Shown: positions 16,150 to 25,703 of the stretch, piece after piece
Position numbering within the stretch: the first letter of the stretch is position 1
Layout of the letters: every line of letters starts with the position of its first letter
Assembly (NCBI RefSeq): GCF_030413175.1
Contig: NZ_CP129212.1
Span: 3,224,001-3,288,000, forward strand
DNA: 64,000 nt
Origin: Bradyrhizobium roseum
GTDB lineage: Bacteria; Pseudomonadota; Alphaproteobacteria; Rhizobiales; Xanthobacteraceae
Reading direction: 5' to 3'
Translations under genes and position numbers: made by a program
The notes under the pieces: generated by a model
The model's database searches: none
Told to the model about the DNA's origin: nothing
What the model saw: only the letters and a program-made list of their open reading frames with translations

Positions 16150-17403
16150 TCAGCGAGCCCGTTTGATCAACGGGCATTCGCTATCAGCCAACGCGGAGTA
16201 AATGTCGCCGCTCGGAACTTTTTCGAGGACGTTGTAGTATTCCCAGGGGGCCTTGACGTCGGATGGATCCTTCACCTGGACAAGGTAGAAGTCGTGCACC
16301 AGCTTTCCGTCCTCGCGGACCTTCGCGCCCCTTGCATAAAAGTCGTCAACCGGCATCGAACGCATTTTTTCCAGCACCGGATCCGTTGCATCCGTACCAA
16401 CCTCAGCAACGGCCTTCAGATAGTGAGCGACACCCGAATAAACCGCCGCCTGCGGTGCCGTGGGCATGGCGCCGCGAAGCTTGTAGAAGCGCTGCCCGAA
16501 GGCCCTGGTCTCGTCGTTCAATGCCCAATACCACGCCGTGAGTGTCGTCAGGCCCTTGGCGATTTTCGGGCCCATGGCATGTACGTCGGTGATGAACATT
16601 AGCTCGGCGACGGGCTTTTGACGGCCCATATTCATGCCGAACTCGTTCCATTGTTTCATCAAAGTCACCAGCTGTTCGCCCGCATTGGCGAAGGCGATGG
16701 CCTTGGCCCCGGACGCCTGGGCTTGCAGAATGAATGAACTATAATCCGCAGTACCGATCGGGTGATACACGGCTCCGAGCGACTTGCCTCCTGTCGCCGC
16801 GAGCACACGTTGCGACTCCAGCACCATGTTCTTCCCGAACGCGTAATCGGCTGCAATGAAGAACCACGTATCGTAGCCTTGGCTGACCAGCGTACGGATC
16901 GGCCCCGACACCAGATTGTAGGAATCGTGAAGCCAGGCCAGGCCGTTTCGGGAGCATTGCTTGCCGTTGAGTTCGGTGGTCGCGACGGCCGAATAGACGG
17001 CAATCTTGTTCTTGTCGCGCGCCAGTGACTGGATGGCGAGGCCAACGGCCGAGTTGGAGACGTCGGCGACCATGTCGACGCCATCCACGTCGAACCATTT
17101 CCGGACAATTCCGACGCCGATATCCGGCTTGTTCTGATGGTCCGCGGCGACGATCTCGACCTTGATCGACGGTACCGATTTCTGAAAATCCTCCGCCGCC
17201 ATCCGGGCGGCGGCGAGCGACCCTGGTCCGCTCAAATCGGACAATGGCCCGGTCTGGTCATTGATGATGCCGATCCGGACGACGCCACCGGAGAGTTCGG
17301 CAGCGCGGGCGGCCGGGAAGGATCCGATGGGTGTCCCAAGGATCAAAAGAGCAGCAACCTCGAGTATCGCTCGTCTCGGTTTCGCGCGGCCGTTCCAAAT
17401 CAT
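16150..17403 (-). CDS. ABC-transporter solute-binding protein, LivJ/LivK type
   Basis: A 417-residue periplasmic binding protein. ATG 17403 is chosen because it opens a basic, hydrophobic signal (MIWNGRAKPRRAILEVAALL with a cut near ARAAEL). The mature start VRIGIINDQTGPLSDLSGPG is the Peripla_BP_6 signature for branched-chain amino acid or amide/urea-type ligands. DVSNSAVGLAIQ and QASGAKAIAFANAG are further family segments. No permease or ATPase genes are nearby. It lies 52 bases after the isonitrile-hydratase-like gene on the same strand, so it may bind a nitrogenous substrate for that enzyme; that link is inference. Confidence 0.88.
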   Translation of the reverse strand: MIWNGRAKPRRAILEVAALLILGTPIGSFPAARAAELSGGVVRIGIINDQTGPLSDLSGPGSLAAARMAAEDFQKSVPSIKVEIVAADHQNKPDIGVGIVRKWFDVDGVDMVADVSNSAVGLAIQSLARDKNKIAVYSAVATTELNGKQCSRNGLAWLHDSYNLVSGPIRTLVSQGYDTWFFIAADYAFGKNMVLESQRVLAATGGKSLGAVYHPIGTADYSSFILQAQASGAKAIAFANAGEQLVTLMKQWNEFGMNMGRQKPVAELMFITDVHAMGPKIAKGLTTLTAWYWALNDETRAFGQRFYKLRGAMPTAPQAAVYSGVAHYLKAVAEVGTDATDPVLEKMRSMPVDDFYARGAKVREDGKLVHDFYLVQVKDPSDVKAPWEYYNVLEKVPSGDIYSALADSECPLIKRAR

Positions 17404-17455
17404 GCGGGTATCTTTCCAGGTGTGGCGCTTCGTTTCCGGCCCTCTCGTCAACGGG

Positions 17456-18163
17456 TCAAGCAACCGTCATCGCATTTGATTTGAGCTTTAGAGCAGCCCT
17501 CTGCACCGCCGCGGCGCGCTTGCGAAGCCAGGGTTCGGCCTCGAGGCGCATTTGGGCGAGCAGTTCGGGCGGCGCATTTTGCACCGTGATGTCGAACGGC
17601 GGCTGCGGCTGGTATTCCAGCATGAGCTGAAGTTTCTTCGCGACGTCTTCGCCGCACAGTTCGGCTGCGACCTGAAAGCCAAAATCAATGCCGGCGGTAA
17701 CGCCACCGCCGGAAATGCGGTTACGGTCGATCACGACGCGTTCGTTGACCGCGGTGGCGCCAAAGGCGGCAAGCTGCTCACTCATCATCCAATGGCAGGC
17801 CGATTTGTATCCGTCGAGCAGGCCGGCGGCGCCGAGCAGCAGGCAGCCCGCGCAAACCGAGGTGACGTAACGAGCCGATCCGCCCTTGTCGCGAACAAAC
17901 GCAATGACCTCGTCATCGCCCAGGAAGTCGACCAGCCCCGGGCCGCCGCCGATGCAGAAGACGTCCAGATCCGGGCATTCGGCGAAAATGGTGGTCGGCA
18001 GCAGCTGCAGGCCGACGTCGCTGATGACAGGTTCGATGTGTTTCCAAAGCAGATGCACGCGAACGTTCGGAAGGCGGGCAAAGACTTCGAAAGGTCCGGT
18101 GACGTCTAGTTGGGTCATCCCGGGAAAGAACAGAATTCCGATCTCGGTCGGCTTGCCGGACAT
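17456..18163 (-). CDS. inhA: DJ-1/PfpI family enzyme, isonitrile-hydratase-like
   Basis: A 235-residue DJ-1/PfpI protein. Asp20 in MTQLDVTGPFEVF and the nucleophile Cys104 in VTSVCAGCLLLGAAGLL sit where Pseudomonas isonitrile hydratase has its essential Asp and Cys. GGGVTAGIDFGF is another shared segment. Isonitrile hydratase converts isonitriles to N-substituted formamides. Plain DJ-1 family members with other roles cannot be excluded. It is divergent from a GlxA-type regulator and precedes a solute-binding protein, so the three form a likely regulated unit. The assigned symbol is a best guess from motif similarity. Confidence 0.75.
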   Translation of the reverse strand: MSGKPTEIGILFFPGMTQLDVTGPFEVFARLPNVRVHLLWKHIEPVISDVGLQLLPTTIFAECPDLDVFCIGGGPGLVDFLGDDEVIAFVRDKGGSARYVTSVCAGCLLLGAAGLLDGYKSACHWMMSEQLAAFGATAVNERVVIDRNRISGGGVTAGIDFGFQVAAELCGEDVAKKLQLMLEYQPQPPFDITVQNAPPELLAQMRLEAEPWLRKRAAAVQRAALKLKSNAMTVA

Positions 18164-18210
18164 GGTGCACCTCCGTTTTGAACGAAGGCAGGTTGACAGG
18201 CCGGCGAGTT

Positions 18211-18250
18211 TGCCAAAATGTCATAGTACACGCATTTCCTGCCAAGATGT
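18211..18250. promoter_or_regulatory. Direct repeats in the GlxA/inhA divergent promoter
   Basis: TGCCAAAATGT (18211-18221) and TGCCAAGATGT (18240-18250) are direct repeats with one mismatch, spaced 29 bases apart. They lie between the two divergent genes. Two direct half-sites are the usual operator form for AraC-type dimers such as the regulator encoded at 18268. Confidence 0.5.
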
Positions 18251-18267
18251 GCTGACAAGGCCCACTC

Positions 18268-19254
18268 ATGGCTCGTTCACAAGCCCGTCGCCTCGTCTTC
18301 GTTCTCTTCGAGGATTGCCTGCTGCTCGACTTCGCCGGGCCGCTGCAGGCGTTCGAGCTGGCCTGCGAAAACGCCGAGGCCGGCCGTGCGCCCTATGTCT
18401 GGCAGATCTGCTCGTTGAAGGGCGGGCCGGTTCGAACCTCGTCCGGCCTGGAGGTGATGACAACCTCTCTCTCCGACTGCGACCGCTTCAATATCGACAC
18501 GCTCGTCGTCGGTGGCGGGCCCGGCGTTCATCGTGCTTCTGCGGAGGCCGGGCTTGTAGACTGGTTTCGCTTGGCGGCGCCGAACGTAAGACGTGTTTGC
18601 TCCGTCTGTACCGGTACGTTTGTTTTGGCCGCAGCCGGCCTGCTGCACGGGCGCCGCGCCGTCACCCATTGGGGATCCTGCGAGTTGCTCAGCGCCCAAT
18701 ACCCCGACGTTTCGGTGTTGGTCGATCCGGTCTTCGTTCACGACCGCGGAATTTGGACGTCTGCGGGGGTGACGGCAGGCATCGATCTTGCGCTCACCTT
18801 GCTGGAAGATGATCTCGGACACCGCGAAGCCATGCGTATCGCACGCCGGCTGGTGGTGTTTCTGAAGCGTCCCGGGGGGCAGGCCCAATTCAGCGTGCCG
18901 CTGTCACTGCAGTCGTCCGAAGACAGGGCGTTCGAAAATATCTTGACCTGGATGCAGAATAATCTTGGCCTTGATTTGCGTGTGGAGAGTTTGGCCGAAA
19001 GAGCTGGAATGAGCCCCCGGACATTCGCGCGCGTATTTCGGCAAAAGACCGGCCGCACACCCGGCAAGGCGGTGGAAGAACTTCGCGTCGAGGCCGCGCG
19101 CAGGGCGTTGGAAGAATCCGTTGCCAGTATCAAGGAAATCGCGGCGCGCGCGGGATTTCAAAGTGAAGAGCACTTGCGGCGTGCTTTCCGCCGCCGTCTA
19201 CAAGTGTTGCCGCAGGATTATCGAGTTCGATTCTGTCAGGGGCAGAGGCAATAG
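18268..19254 (+). CDS. GlxA-family AraC-type transcriptional regulator
   Basis: A 328-residue regulator. Residues 1-190 are a DJ-1/PfpI-like domain (FVLFEDCLLLDFAGPLQAFE, then VCSVCTGTFVLAAAGLLHGR), which senses a ligand. Residues 215-320 are an AraC double helix-turn-helix: VESLAERAGMSPRTFARVFR and IKEIAARAGFQSEEHLRRAF. GlxA-type proteins usually activate operons for small amines or related compounds. It is divergent from the isonitrile-hydratase-like gene and probably controls it from the 18211-18250 repeats. Confidence 0.9.
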   Translation: MARSQARRLVFVLFEDCLLLDFAGPLQAFELACENAEAGRAPYVWQICSLKGGPVRTSSGLEVMTTSLSDCDRFNIDTLVVGGGPGVHRASAEAGLVDWFRLAAPNVRRVCSVCTGTFVLAAAGLLHGRRAVTHWGSCELLSAQYPDVSVLVDPVFVHDRGIWTSAGVTAGIDLALTLLEDDLGHREAMRIARRLVVFLKRPGGQAQFSVPLSLQSSEDRAFENILTWMQNNLGLDLRVESLAERAGMSPRTFARVFRQKTGRTPGKAVEELRVEAARRALEESVASIKEIAARAGFQSEEHLRRAFRRRLQVLPQDYRVRFCQGQRQ

Positions 19255-19341
19255 CCGGTAGGGCGGACGACAATGCGCCGCGTGCCCACGCTCTCTTCGA
19301 ATGCGTTGGCGTCAACGGTCGGCACGCTCCGCTCTGCTATT

Positions 19342-19995
19342 CTACGAATCAAGATCCTTCCTTACCTGCGCGAAGACGTTGCGAAACATCTCCGGCGTCA
19401 GTACGCGCGTATTCGTGTTGTAGCGCGAGCAGTGATAGCTGTCGTAGAGCCGGATGGCGCCCGCGTCATGCATCGCGCCATGCCCAAAGGGAGCGCTGGC
19501 GTTGCGCAGGCCGAGCGCCTTCAACGTCGAATCATGGGCGATGCGTCCGAGCGCCACGATCGCGCGAAGCTTCGGCATCGTCGCAATGGTCTTCACCAAA
19601 AATTGTCGGCAGGTATTGATCTCGGCGGGCAGCGGCTTGTTCTGTGGCGGCACGCAGCGCACTGCGTTGCTGATTCGGCTGTCGATCAACTTCAGTCCGT
19701 CGTCGGGGCGGGCCTGGTAGACGCCTTTGGCAAAGCCGTATTCGAGCAGGGTCGCGTACAGCAGGTCGCCGGCGTAGTCGCCGGTGAACGGGCGGCCGGT
19801 GCGGTTGGCGCCCTGCATGCCGGGGGCGAGCCCAACGATCAACAGTCGTGCATTGGGATCGCCGAACGAACTGACCGGTGCATTGTGCCAGTCCGGCTGT
19901 TTGGCGCGCGCCTCTGCGCGAAATCCGGCGAGCCGCGGGCAGAGCGGGCAATCGCGGTCGGGTTCGAAAGCATCGCGGGTGGGGGGATTGGCCAT
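19342..19995 (-). CDS. Uracil-DNA glycosylase, family 5 (UdgB-like)
   Basis: A 217-residue DNA-repair glycosylase that removes uracil and other deaminated bases. Cys16 and Cys19 (RDCPLCPRLAG), plus two later Cys (AVRCVPPQN, NTCRQFL), would bind a 4Fe-4S cluster. GLAPGMQGANRTGRPFTGD is the active-site loop of family 4/5 enzymes; the GLAPG with no acidic residue fits family 5. SYHCSRYNTNT is the C-terminal base-binding motif. Downstream of the NYN gene but in a separate unit, since a terminator lies between. Confidence 0.88.
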   Translation of the reverse strand: MANPPTRDAFEPDRDCPLCPRLAGFRAEARAKQPDWHNAPVSSFGDPNARLLIVGLAPGMQGANRTGRPFTGDYAGDLLYATLLEYGFAKGVYQARPDDGLKLIDSRISNAVRCVPPQNKPLPAEINTCRQFLVKTIATMPKLRAIVALGRIAHDSTLKALGLRNASAPFGHGAMHDAGAIRLYDSYHCSRYNTNTRVLTPEMFRNVFAQVRKDLDS

Positions 19996-20067
19996 GTTTT
20001 CAAAGCGTTTTCAGGCGAAAGCCGGCCATGTAGCCGGGATCCGGGTGCGCCGACAACGCGCCGCCAA

Positions 20068-20106
20068 GAAAAAAAGCCCCAGTTCTGTTCAATCAGAACC
20101 GAGGCT
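20068..20106 (-). terminator. Rho-independent terminator of the NYN gene
   Basis: Read on the minus strand, a 13-bp stem (20094-20106 with 20075-20087, two wobble pairs) with a six-base loop is followed by a T-run (A-run on plus at 20069-20075). It ends the NYN transcript about 20 bases after its stop. Confidence 0.85.
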
Positions 20107-20128
20107 CTAGCAGCGTACCGTCGCATTC

Positions 20129-20761
20129 TCAATCGTCGAAATCGTCGTCGCCGGCGCCTCGCGGCGCCACGGTGGTCGCGCGCTGCAGGAATTGCGGGGA
20201 GTGGTGGCGCGGTTCGCGCGGCGCCGGGCGCTCGGAGGGGTCGCGGCCGAGTTTCGATTGCAGTTCGACGAGGTCGGTGAAGACGTCGGCCTGCCGGCGC
20301 AGTTCGTCGGCGATCATCGGGGGCTGGCTCGAAATGGTCGAAACCACCGTGACGCGAACGCCGCGACGCTGCACCGCCTCGACCAGCGAACGGAAATCGC
20401 CGTCACCCGAGAACAGCACGATCTGGTCGACATGCTCGGCCAGTTCCATGGCGTCGACCGCGAGTTCGATATCCATGTTGCCCTTCACCTTGCGCCGCCC
20501 GGACGCGTCGATGAATTCCTTGGTCGCCTTGGTGACGACGGTATAGCCGTTGTAGTCGAGCCAATCTATCAGCGGGCGGATCGAGGAATACTCCTGATCC
20601 TCGATGATCGCGGTGTAGTAGAATGCCCGCAACAACGTCCCTCGGCTCTGAAATTCCTTGAGGAGGCGTTTGTAATCGATGTCGAAGCCGAGCGTTTTGG
20701 CCGTTGCGTATAGGTTGGCGCCGTCGATGAATAGCGCGATCTTGTTGGAAGCGGGTGACAT
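20129..20761 (-). CDS. NYN-domain protein, LabA/DUF88 family
   Basis: A 210-residue protein from ATG 20761. The NYN nuclease fold is clear: Asp13 in ALFIDGANLYATAK, Asp in GNMDIELAVDAMELA, and LFSGDGDFRSLVEAV, which form the PIN-like acidic metal site. A Pro/Arg-rich disordered tail ends in DDDFDD. NYN proteins are thought to process or degrade RNA; the substrate is unknown. A terminator follows at 20068-20106. It faces away from rpoZ. Confidence 0.9.
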   Translation of the reverse strand: MSPASNKIALFIDGANLYATAKTLGFDIDYKRLLKEFQSRGTLLRAFYYTAIIEDQEYSSIRPLIDWLDYNGYTVVTKATKEFIDASGRRKVKGNMDIELAVDAMELAEHVDQIVLFSGDGDFRSLVEAVQRRGVRVTVVSTISSQPPMIADELRRQADVFTDLVELQSKLGRDPSERPAPREPRHHSPQFLQRATTVAPRGAGDDDFDD

Positions 20762-21116
20762 CAAATGGTTCTCACGTTGTTGTTAGCTTTTCTAGCGCAG
20801 CAGTCATCGACCGCGCGCACTTTCTAGTTCGGTTGCCTAAAGTTCGGTGAATCGTGCCCTCCGACAGTCACCACTGCAATTATGGTGGGGCGAGGGCGAA
20901 AAGCCTATACTTTTGACAGCACAATGAAGAGATTTACTTGTCCCGTGCAGCAACCTCGCCGCGTCTGGACGCTCCGGCCGAAAACGACCCCGGCGTTGGG
21001 GTATCAGAGCCCATCAGGAAGGCAAATCACAAATTTTGTCTTGCGGAACGGGCCTTCCCCCTATAACTAGCCCCCAATACCGACATATTTGGCCCCAAAC
21101 AACGGAGCGACAGTCT

Positions 21117-21509
21117 ATGGCGCGCGTCACCGTGGAAGATTGCATTGATAAGGTCGATAACCGGTTCGACCTGGTACTGCTGGCGGCGCATCGCGCCCGT
21201 ATGATTTCGTCCGGCTCGCAACTCACGGTTGACAGAGATAACGACAAGAATCCTGTCGTGTCGCTCCGCGAGATCGCCGATTCCACTATTTCCCCGGAAG
21301 ATCTTCGCGAAGAGCTGGTTCATTCGCTGCAGAAATTCGTCGAAGTCGACGAGCCAGAGCCCGATACCGTACCGCTGATCGGTTCGGCCGGCGCCAGCGT
21401 CGATGCCGACGACACCGAGGTTGCGGTCGAGCGCATGACTGAGGAAGAACTCCTCAAGGGCCTGGAAGGCCTCGCGCCGCCGGAAGAGCAGCCCGAAGAG
21501 GACGAGTGA
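21117..21509 (+). CDS. rpoZ: RNA polymerase omega subunit
   Basis: A 130-residue omega subunit, which helps assemble RNA polymerase and forms part of the ppGpp site. The N-terminus [20 protein letters not shown], then [13 protein letters not shown] and [10 protein letters not shown], are family signatures. The acidic C-terminal tail ([20 protein letters not shown]) is typical of alphaproteobacteria. Followed by a strong terminator, yet next to the stringent-response gene rsh, a widely conserved pairing. Confidence 0.96.
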   Translation: MARVTVEDCIDKVDNRFDLVLLAAHRARMISSGSQLTVDRDNDKNPVVSLREIADSTISPEDLREELVHSLQKFVEVDEPEPDTVPLIGSAGASVDADDTEVAVERMTEEELLKGLEGLAPPEEQPEEDE

Positions 21510-21548
21510 TCCCAGCTCCCGGACCGTCCAGAACGTTCCGATTTTCTC

Positions 21549-21582
21549 AAAGGCCCGGACATGTGTCCGGGCCTTTGCTTTT
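21549..21582 (+). terminator. Rho-independent terminator of rpoZ
   Basis: AAAGGCCCGGACA (21549-21561) pairs perfectly with TGTCCGGGCCTTT (21564-21576) across two bases, then GCTTTT. The A/T ends could let it work from both sides. Confidence 0.9.
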
Positions 21583-21789
21583 GTTGACATTTTTGCGGTT
21601 AATGGTCGTCCTCGGGCCGTGCCGTGGCTCATGTGGCTGGCGGGGCACCGGGGTGATGCCGAATAGCCGCTGTCCCAAGCGAAATTGAACCGGTTTGCGG
21701 CCGGGCGGCGTGCATCGGCGTTCGAAAACGCATTAGATTGGTAAACGGCGGGGCCCGTCCGGGTCCGGTGGAAAAGGCAGTGTGACGTG

Positions 21790-24084
21790 ATGGCGTATTG
21801 GCGCCGCAACCCCCGGCAAATGCAGGCCGCAACCAACCAGGCCGCGGTCGTGCCGAATTCGCCCGTGGCGGAAAAGCCCAAATCGCCGCGCTCGCGCATG
21901 ATGCGGCAATACGATCTGGTTGAGCGCGTCCGGTCCTATAATCCCGATACGAACGAAGACCTGCTCAACCGGGCTTACGTCTACGCCATGAAGGCGCACG
22001 GCACCCAGACCCGCGCCTCCGGCGATCCCTATTTTTCCCATCCGCTCGAAGTCGCGGCGATCCTGACGAACCTCAAGCTCGACGACGCCACCATCGTGGC
22101 CGCCCTGCTGCACGACACCATCGAGGACACCGAGGCGACGCGCGCCGAGATCGACCACATCTTCGGCCACGAGATCGGCGTGCTGGTGGAGGGCCTGACC
22201 AAGCTGAAACGTCTCGAACTGGTGTCCCGCGAAGCCAAGCAGGCCGAGAATTTGCGCAAGCTGCTGCTGGCGATCGCCGACGACGTTCGCGTGCTGCTGA
22301 TCAAGCTCGCTGACCGCCTGCACAACATGCGCACGCTGGAATTCGTCCCGCACGCCTCGCGCCGGCGCATTGCCGAGGAGACGCTGGACATCTATGCCCC
22401 GCTCGCCGGCCGAATGGGTATGCAGGAGATGCGGGAGGAGCTCGAGGACCTCTCCTTTCATACGCTCGATCCGGAAGCCTATGCGGTGGTGATGCAGCGG
22501 CTGGATGCGCTGGCCGAGCGCAACCGCAACCTGATCGGCGAGATCGAAAGCCAACTCTCCACGAACCTGCAGAAGAACGGTATCACCGCCCGGGTCTATG
22601 GCCGCCGCAAGCAGCCGTTTTCGATCTGGACCAAGATGGAGCGCAAATCGGTCGGCTTCGAACAGCTCTCCGATATCTATGCCTTCCGCGTCGTGATGCC
22701 GGACATCGAAGCCTGCTACCGCGCGCTCGGCGTGGTGCACACCACCTGGCCGGTGGTGCCCGGCCGCTTCAAGGACTACATCTCGACGCCGAAGCAGAAC
22801 GACTACCGTTCGCTGCACACCACGGTGATCGGTCCCGGCAACCAGCGCGTCGAGCTGCAGATCCGCACCGAGGAAATGAACCAGATCGCCGAATTCGGCA
22901 TCGCGGCCCACGCCTTCTACAAGGAGGGCATGGGCTCGCCGACCGAGCGGCTCAAGCACGAATCCAACGCCTTCGCCTGGCTGCGCCACACCGTCGGGAT
23001 CCTGTCCGAGAGCGCCAATCCAGAGGAGTTTCTCGAGCACACCAAGCTCGAACTGTTCCACGACCAGGTGTTCTGTTTCACGCCGAAGGGCAAGCTGATC
23101 GCGCTGCCGCGACGCGCCAATGTGATCGACTTCGCCTACGCGGTGCATACCGATGTCGGCAACTCCGCCGTCGGCTGCAAGGTCAACGGCAAGTTCGCGC
23201 CCCTGTCGTCCGAACTGCAGAACGGCGACGAAGTCGAGGTGTTGACCTCGGTCGCGCAGTCGGCGCCGCCCTCGGCCTGGGAATCGCTGGCGGTGACCGG
23301 CAAGGCGCGCGCCGCGATCCGCCGCGCCACCCGTACCGCGGTGCGCGACCAATATGCCGGCCTCGGCCGCCGCATCATCGATCGCCTGTTTGCCCGCGCC
23401 AAGATCGAATATGCCGACGACAAGCTGACCGGTGCGCTGCCGCGGCTGGCGCGCACTTCGATCGAGGACGTGATGGCCTCGGTCGGGCGTGGCGAACTCA
23501 AGGCCTCCGACGTCGCCCGCGCCATGTACCCGGACTACAAGGAAGAGCGGATGGTGCGCTACGGGGTCAAGAAGAGCCTCGCGGTCAAATTGAAGCTGAA
23601 ATCGGAGCCGCCGCATCCGGCGCGAAGCGCTTCCGTCATCCCGGTGCGCGGCATCAATTCGGATCTGCCGGTGAAGTTCGCGCCGAACGGCGGTGCGGTG
23701 CCGGGCGACCGCATCGTCGGCATCGTGACGCCGGGCGAGGGGATCACGATCTATCCGATCCAGTCGCCGGCGCTGAAGGATTTCGAGGAGGAGCCGGAGC
23801 GCTGGCTCGACGTCCGCTGGGATATCGACGAGACCAACCCGCAGCGGTTCCCGGCGCGGATCATGGTCCAGAACGTCAACGAGCCCGGCAGCCTCGCCCA
23901 GGTTGCCACCGTGATCGCCGAGCATGACGGCAATATCGACAACATCAGCATGTCACGCCGCTCGCCCGACTTCACCGAACTGACGATTGATCTCGAGGTC
24001 TACGACCTCAAACATCTCAGTGCAATTATCGCGCAATTGCGCGCCAAGGCCGTCGTCGCCAAGGTTGAGCGCGTCAATGGGTAG
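21790..24084 (+). CDS. rsh: Bifunctional (p)ppGpp synthetase/hydrolase Rsh
   Basis: A 764-residue stringent-response enzyme that makes and degrades (p)ppGpp. In order: an HD hydrolase domain (YFSHPLEVAAIL, LLHDTIEDT, LIKLADRLHNMRTLEF); a RelA/SpoT synthetase domain (GRRKQPFSIWTKMERKSVGF, DYRSLHTTVIGP, VELQIRTEEMN); a TGS domain (FCFTPKGKLIALPRRA); and a C-terminal ACT domain (QVATVIAEHDGNIDNISMSR). Both catalytic halves look intact. A later ATG pair near 21898 could also serve as start. It lies just after rpoZ, as in other rhizobia. Confidence 0.95.
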   Translation: MAYWRRNPRQMQAATNQAAVVPNSPVAEKPKSPRSRMMRQYDLVERVRSYNPDTNEDLLNRAYVYAMKAHGTQTRASGDPYFSHPLEVAAILTNLKLDDATIVAALLHDTIEDTEATRAEIDHIFGHEIGVLVEGLTKLKRLELVSREAKQAENLRKLLLAIADDVRVLLIKLADRLHNMRTLEFVPHASRRRIAEETLDIYAPLAGRMGMQEMREELEDLSFHTLDPEAYAVVMQRLDALAERNRNLIGEIESQLSTNLQKNGITARVYGRRKQPFSIWTKMERKSVGFEQLSDIYAFRVVMPDIEACYRALGVVHTTWPVVPGRFKDYISTPKQNDYRSLHTTVIGPGNQRVELQIRTEEMNQIAEFGIAAHAFYKEGMGSPTERLKHESNAFAWLRHTVGILSESANPEEFLEHTKLELFHDQVFCFTPKGKLIALPRRANVIDFAYAVHTDVGNSAVGCKVNGKFAPLSSELQNGDEVEVLTSVAQSAPPSAWESLAVTGKARAAIRRATRTAVRDQYAGLGRRIIDRLFARAKIEYADDKLTGALPRLARTSIEDVMASVGRGELKASDVARAMYPDYKEERMVRYGVKKSLAVKLKLKSEPPHPARSASVIPVRGINSDLPVKFAPNGGAVPGDRIVGIVTPGEGITIYPIQSPALKDFEEEPERWLDVRWDIDETNPQRFPARIMVQNVNEPGSLAQVATVIAEHDGNIDNISMSRRSPDFTELTIDLEVYDLKHLSAIIAQLRAKAVVAKVERVNG

Positions 24085-24106
24085 ATGTTAATAGCTTGCT
24101 GCCGCT

Positions 24107-24204
24107 CCTCATGGTGAGGAGGCGCGATGCGCCGTCTCCATGGGGCCACAGGTAGGCCCGCATCCTTCGAGACGCGGCAAAGACGCCGCACCTCGGGATG
24201 AGGG
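24107..24204. repeat. Dispersed intergenic inverted-repeat element (family A)
   Basis: The segment starts with CCTCATGGTGAGG and ends with CTCGGGATGAGG, with GAGACGCGGC-type inner palindromes. I recognise this layout as an intergenic repeat scattered through Bradyrhizobium genomes. Function unknown. It fills the gap between rsh and pdxJ. Confidence 0.65.
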
Positions 24205-24236
24205 ATTGCCTAACCGAACACTGTTTGCGAGTTCTC

Positions 24237-25001
24237 ATGCCCGTTCCTCCGCTCCGCCTCGGCGTCAATATCGATCACGTCGCCACCCTGCGAAATGCCC
24301 GGGGCGGCGAGCGGCCTGACCCGGTGCGCGCCGCGCTGCTGGCGATCGAGGCGGGGGCGGACGGCATCACCGCGCATCTGCGGGAGGACCGTCGCCATAT
24401 CCGCGATGGCGACATGGCCCGCCTGAAGGCCGAAATCTCAAAGCCGCTGAATTTCGAAATGGCGGCGACCGAGGACATGCTGCGGATTTCGCTTGCGACA
24501 AAACCCCATGCGGTGTGCCTGGTGCCTGAGCGGCGGGAAGAACTCACCACCGAGGGCGGGCTGGACGTGGTCGGCCAGCACAATGCGCTCGCCCCGTTCA
24601 TCGCCCGGCTCGGCGATGCCGGCATCCGGGTGTCGCTGTTCATCTCGGCCGATCCGGCCCAGATCGAGATGGCGGCAAGGTTGCGCGCGCCCGTGATCGA
24701 GATTCACACCGGCGGCTGGTGCGATGCCGTGGTCGACGGCGATACCGCGAAGGCCGAAGCGGAATGGCAGCGGATCGTCAAGGGCGTGGCTTTGGCGCGG
24801 GGCGCGGGTCTGGAGATCCATGCCGGCCACGGCCTCGACTACCAGACGGCGGAGACGATCTCGGCGCTGCCGGAGATCGCCGAACTCAACATCGGCTACT
24901 TCATGATGGGTGAGGCGCTGTTCGTGGGCCTTGGCGAGACCGTGCGGCAGATGCGCGCCGCGATGGACCGCGGCCGCGCCAAGATCGCGGCCCGGCCATG
25001 A
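24237..25001 (+). CDS. pdxJ: Pyridoxine 5'-phosphate synthase
   Basis: A 254-residue TIM-barrel enzyme that makes pyridoxine 5'-phosphate from 1-deoxyxylulose 5-phosphate and aminoacetone phosphate, the last ring-forming step of vitamin B6 synthesis. ATG 24237 gives [20 protein letters not shown], the family start; the frame extends 13 codons upstream with no homology. [36 protein letters not shown] and [16 protein letters not shown] are further signatures. The stop overlaps the acpS start by four bases (ATGA). Confidence 0.96.
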   Translation: MPVPPLRLGVNIDHVATLRNARGGERPDPVRAALLAIEAGADGITAHLREDRRHIRDGDMARLKAEISKPLNFEMAATEDMLRISLATKPHAVCLVPERREELTTEGGLDVVGQHNALAPFIARLGDAGIRVSLFISADPAQIEMAARLRAPVIEIHTGGWCDAVVDGDTAKAEAEWQRIVKGVALARGAGLEIHAGHGLDYQTAETISALPEIAELNIGYFMMGEALFVGLGETVRQMRAAMDRGRAKIAARP

Positions 25002-25417
25002 TCATCGGTATCGGTTCCGACCTGATCGATATCACAAGGGTGGCCAAGGTGATCGAGCGCCATGGCGACCGCTTTCTCGACCGTATATTCACCGATGCCG
25101 AGCGCGCCCGGGCGGCGCGCCGCGCCAATAGCGAGAAGATGGTGGTGGCGACCTACGCCAAGCGATTCGCCGCCAAGGAGGCCTGCTCCAAGGCGCTCGG
25201 CACCGGCATCCGGCGCGGCGTCTGGTGGCGTGACATGGGGGTGGTGAACCTGCCGGGGGGGCGGCCGACCATGAAACTCACCGGTGGCGCCCTGGCCCGG
25301 CTGGAAGCGCTGACGCCCGAGGGCTGCGAGGCGCGGATCGACCTGTCGATCACCGACGACTGGCCGCTGGCGCAGGCCTTCGTCATAATTTCGGCGGTCG
25401 CAGCCGCCAAACCTTGA
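24998..25417 (+). CDS. acpS: Holo-[acyl-carrier-protein] synthase
   Basis: A 139-residue phosphopantetheinyl transferase that activates acyl carrier protein. The signatures [20 protein letters not shown] (metal-binding Asp) and [19 protein letters not shown] (Glu and Lys) are intact, with [14 protein letters not shown] at the end. Translationally coupled to pdxJ by a four-base overlap. Confidence 0.96.
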   Translation: MIIGIGSDLIDITRVAKVIERHGDRFLDRIFTDAERARAARRANSEKMVVATYAKRFAAKEACSKALGTGIRRGVWWRDMGVVNLPGGRPTMKLTGGALARLEALTPEGCEARIDLSITDDWPLAQAFVIISAVAAAKP

Positions 25418-25703
25418 GCCGCACGGCCATTTGCGCCGGTAGTTCACCGCGAAACTAAAAAACATTGATTTATCAATGGATTATAAAGTTTTTACGAGGC
25501 GCTTGATTGCGCGCCACCGAACAACCGTCTAAAACGCCGAGCTACATGTTCGAGCCAGGGCCGATTCCGGTTAGCATCGGGATTGGCTCTCAATATATCA
25601 GTAACAAAGACCATTTTCCTGACGCGGCCGTATCAGGCGATTCGCGCGCGGAAAACGTTCTGCCACCATGCGGGCAACGGCACCGCCGGGAATTGGGAAA
25701 GCG

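Noticed and set aside
21733-23925. Open frame of 730 codons opposite rsh
   Set aside because: The plus-strand Rsh protein has all its catalytic motifs; the opposite translation is Arg/His-rich without any family.
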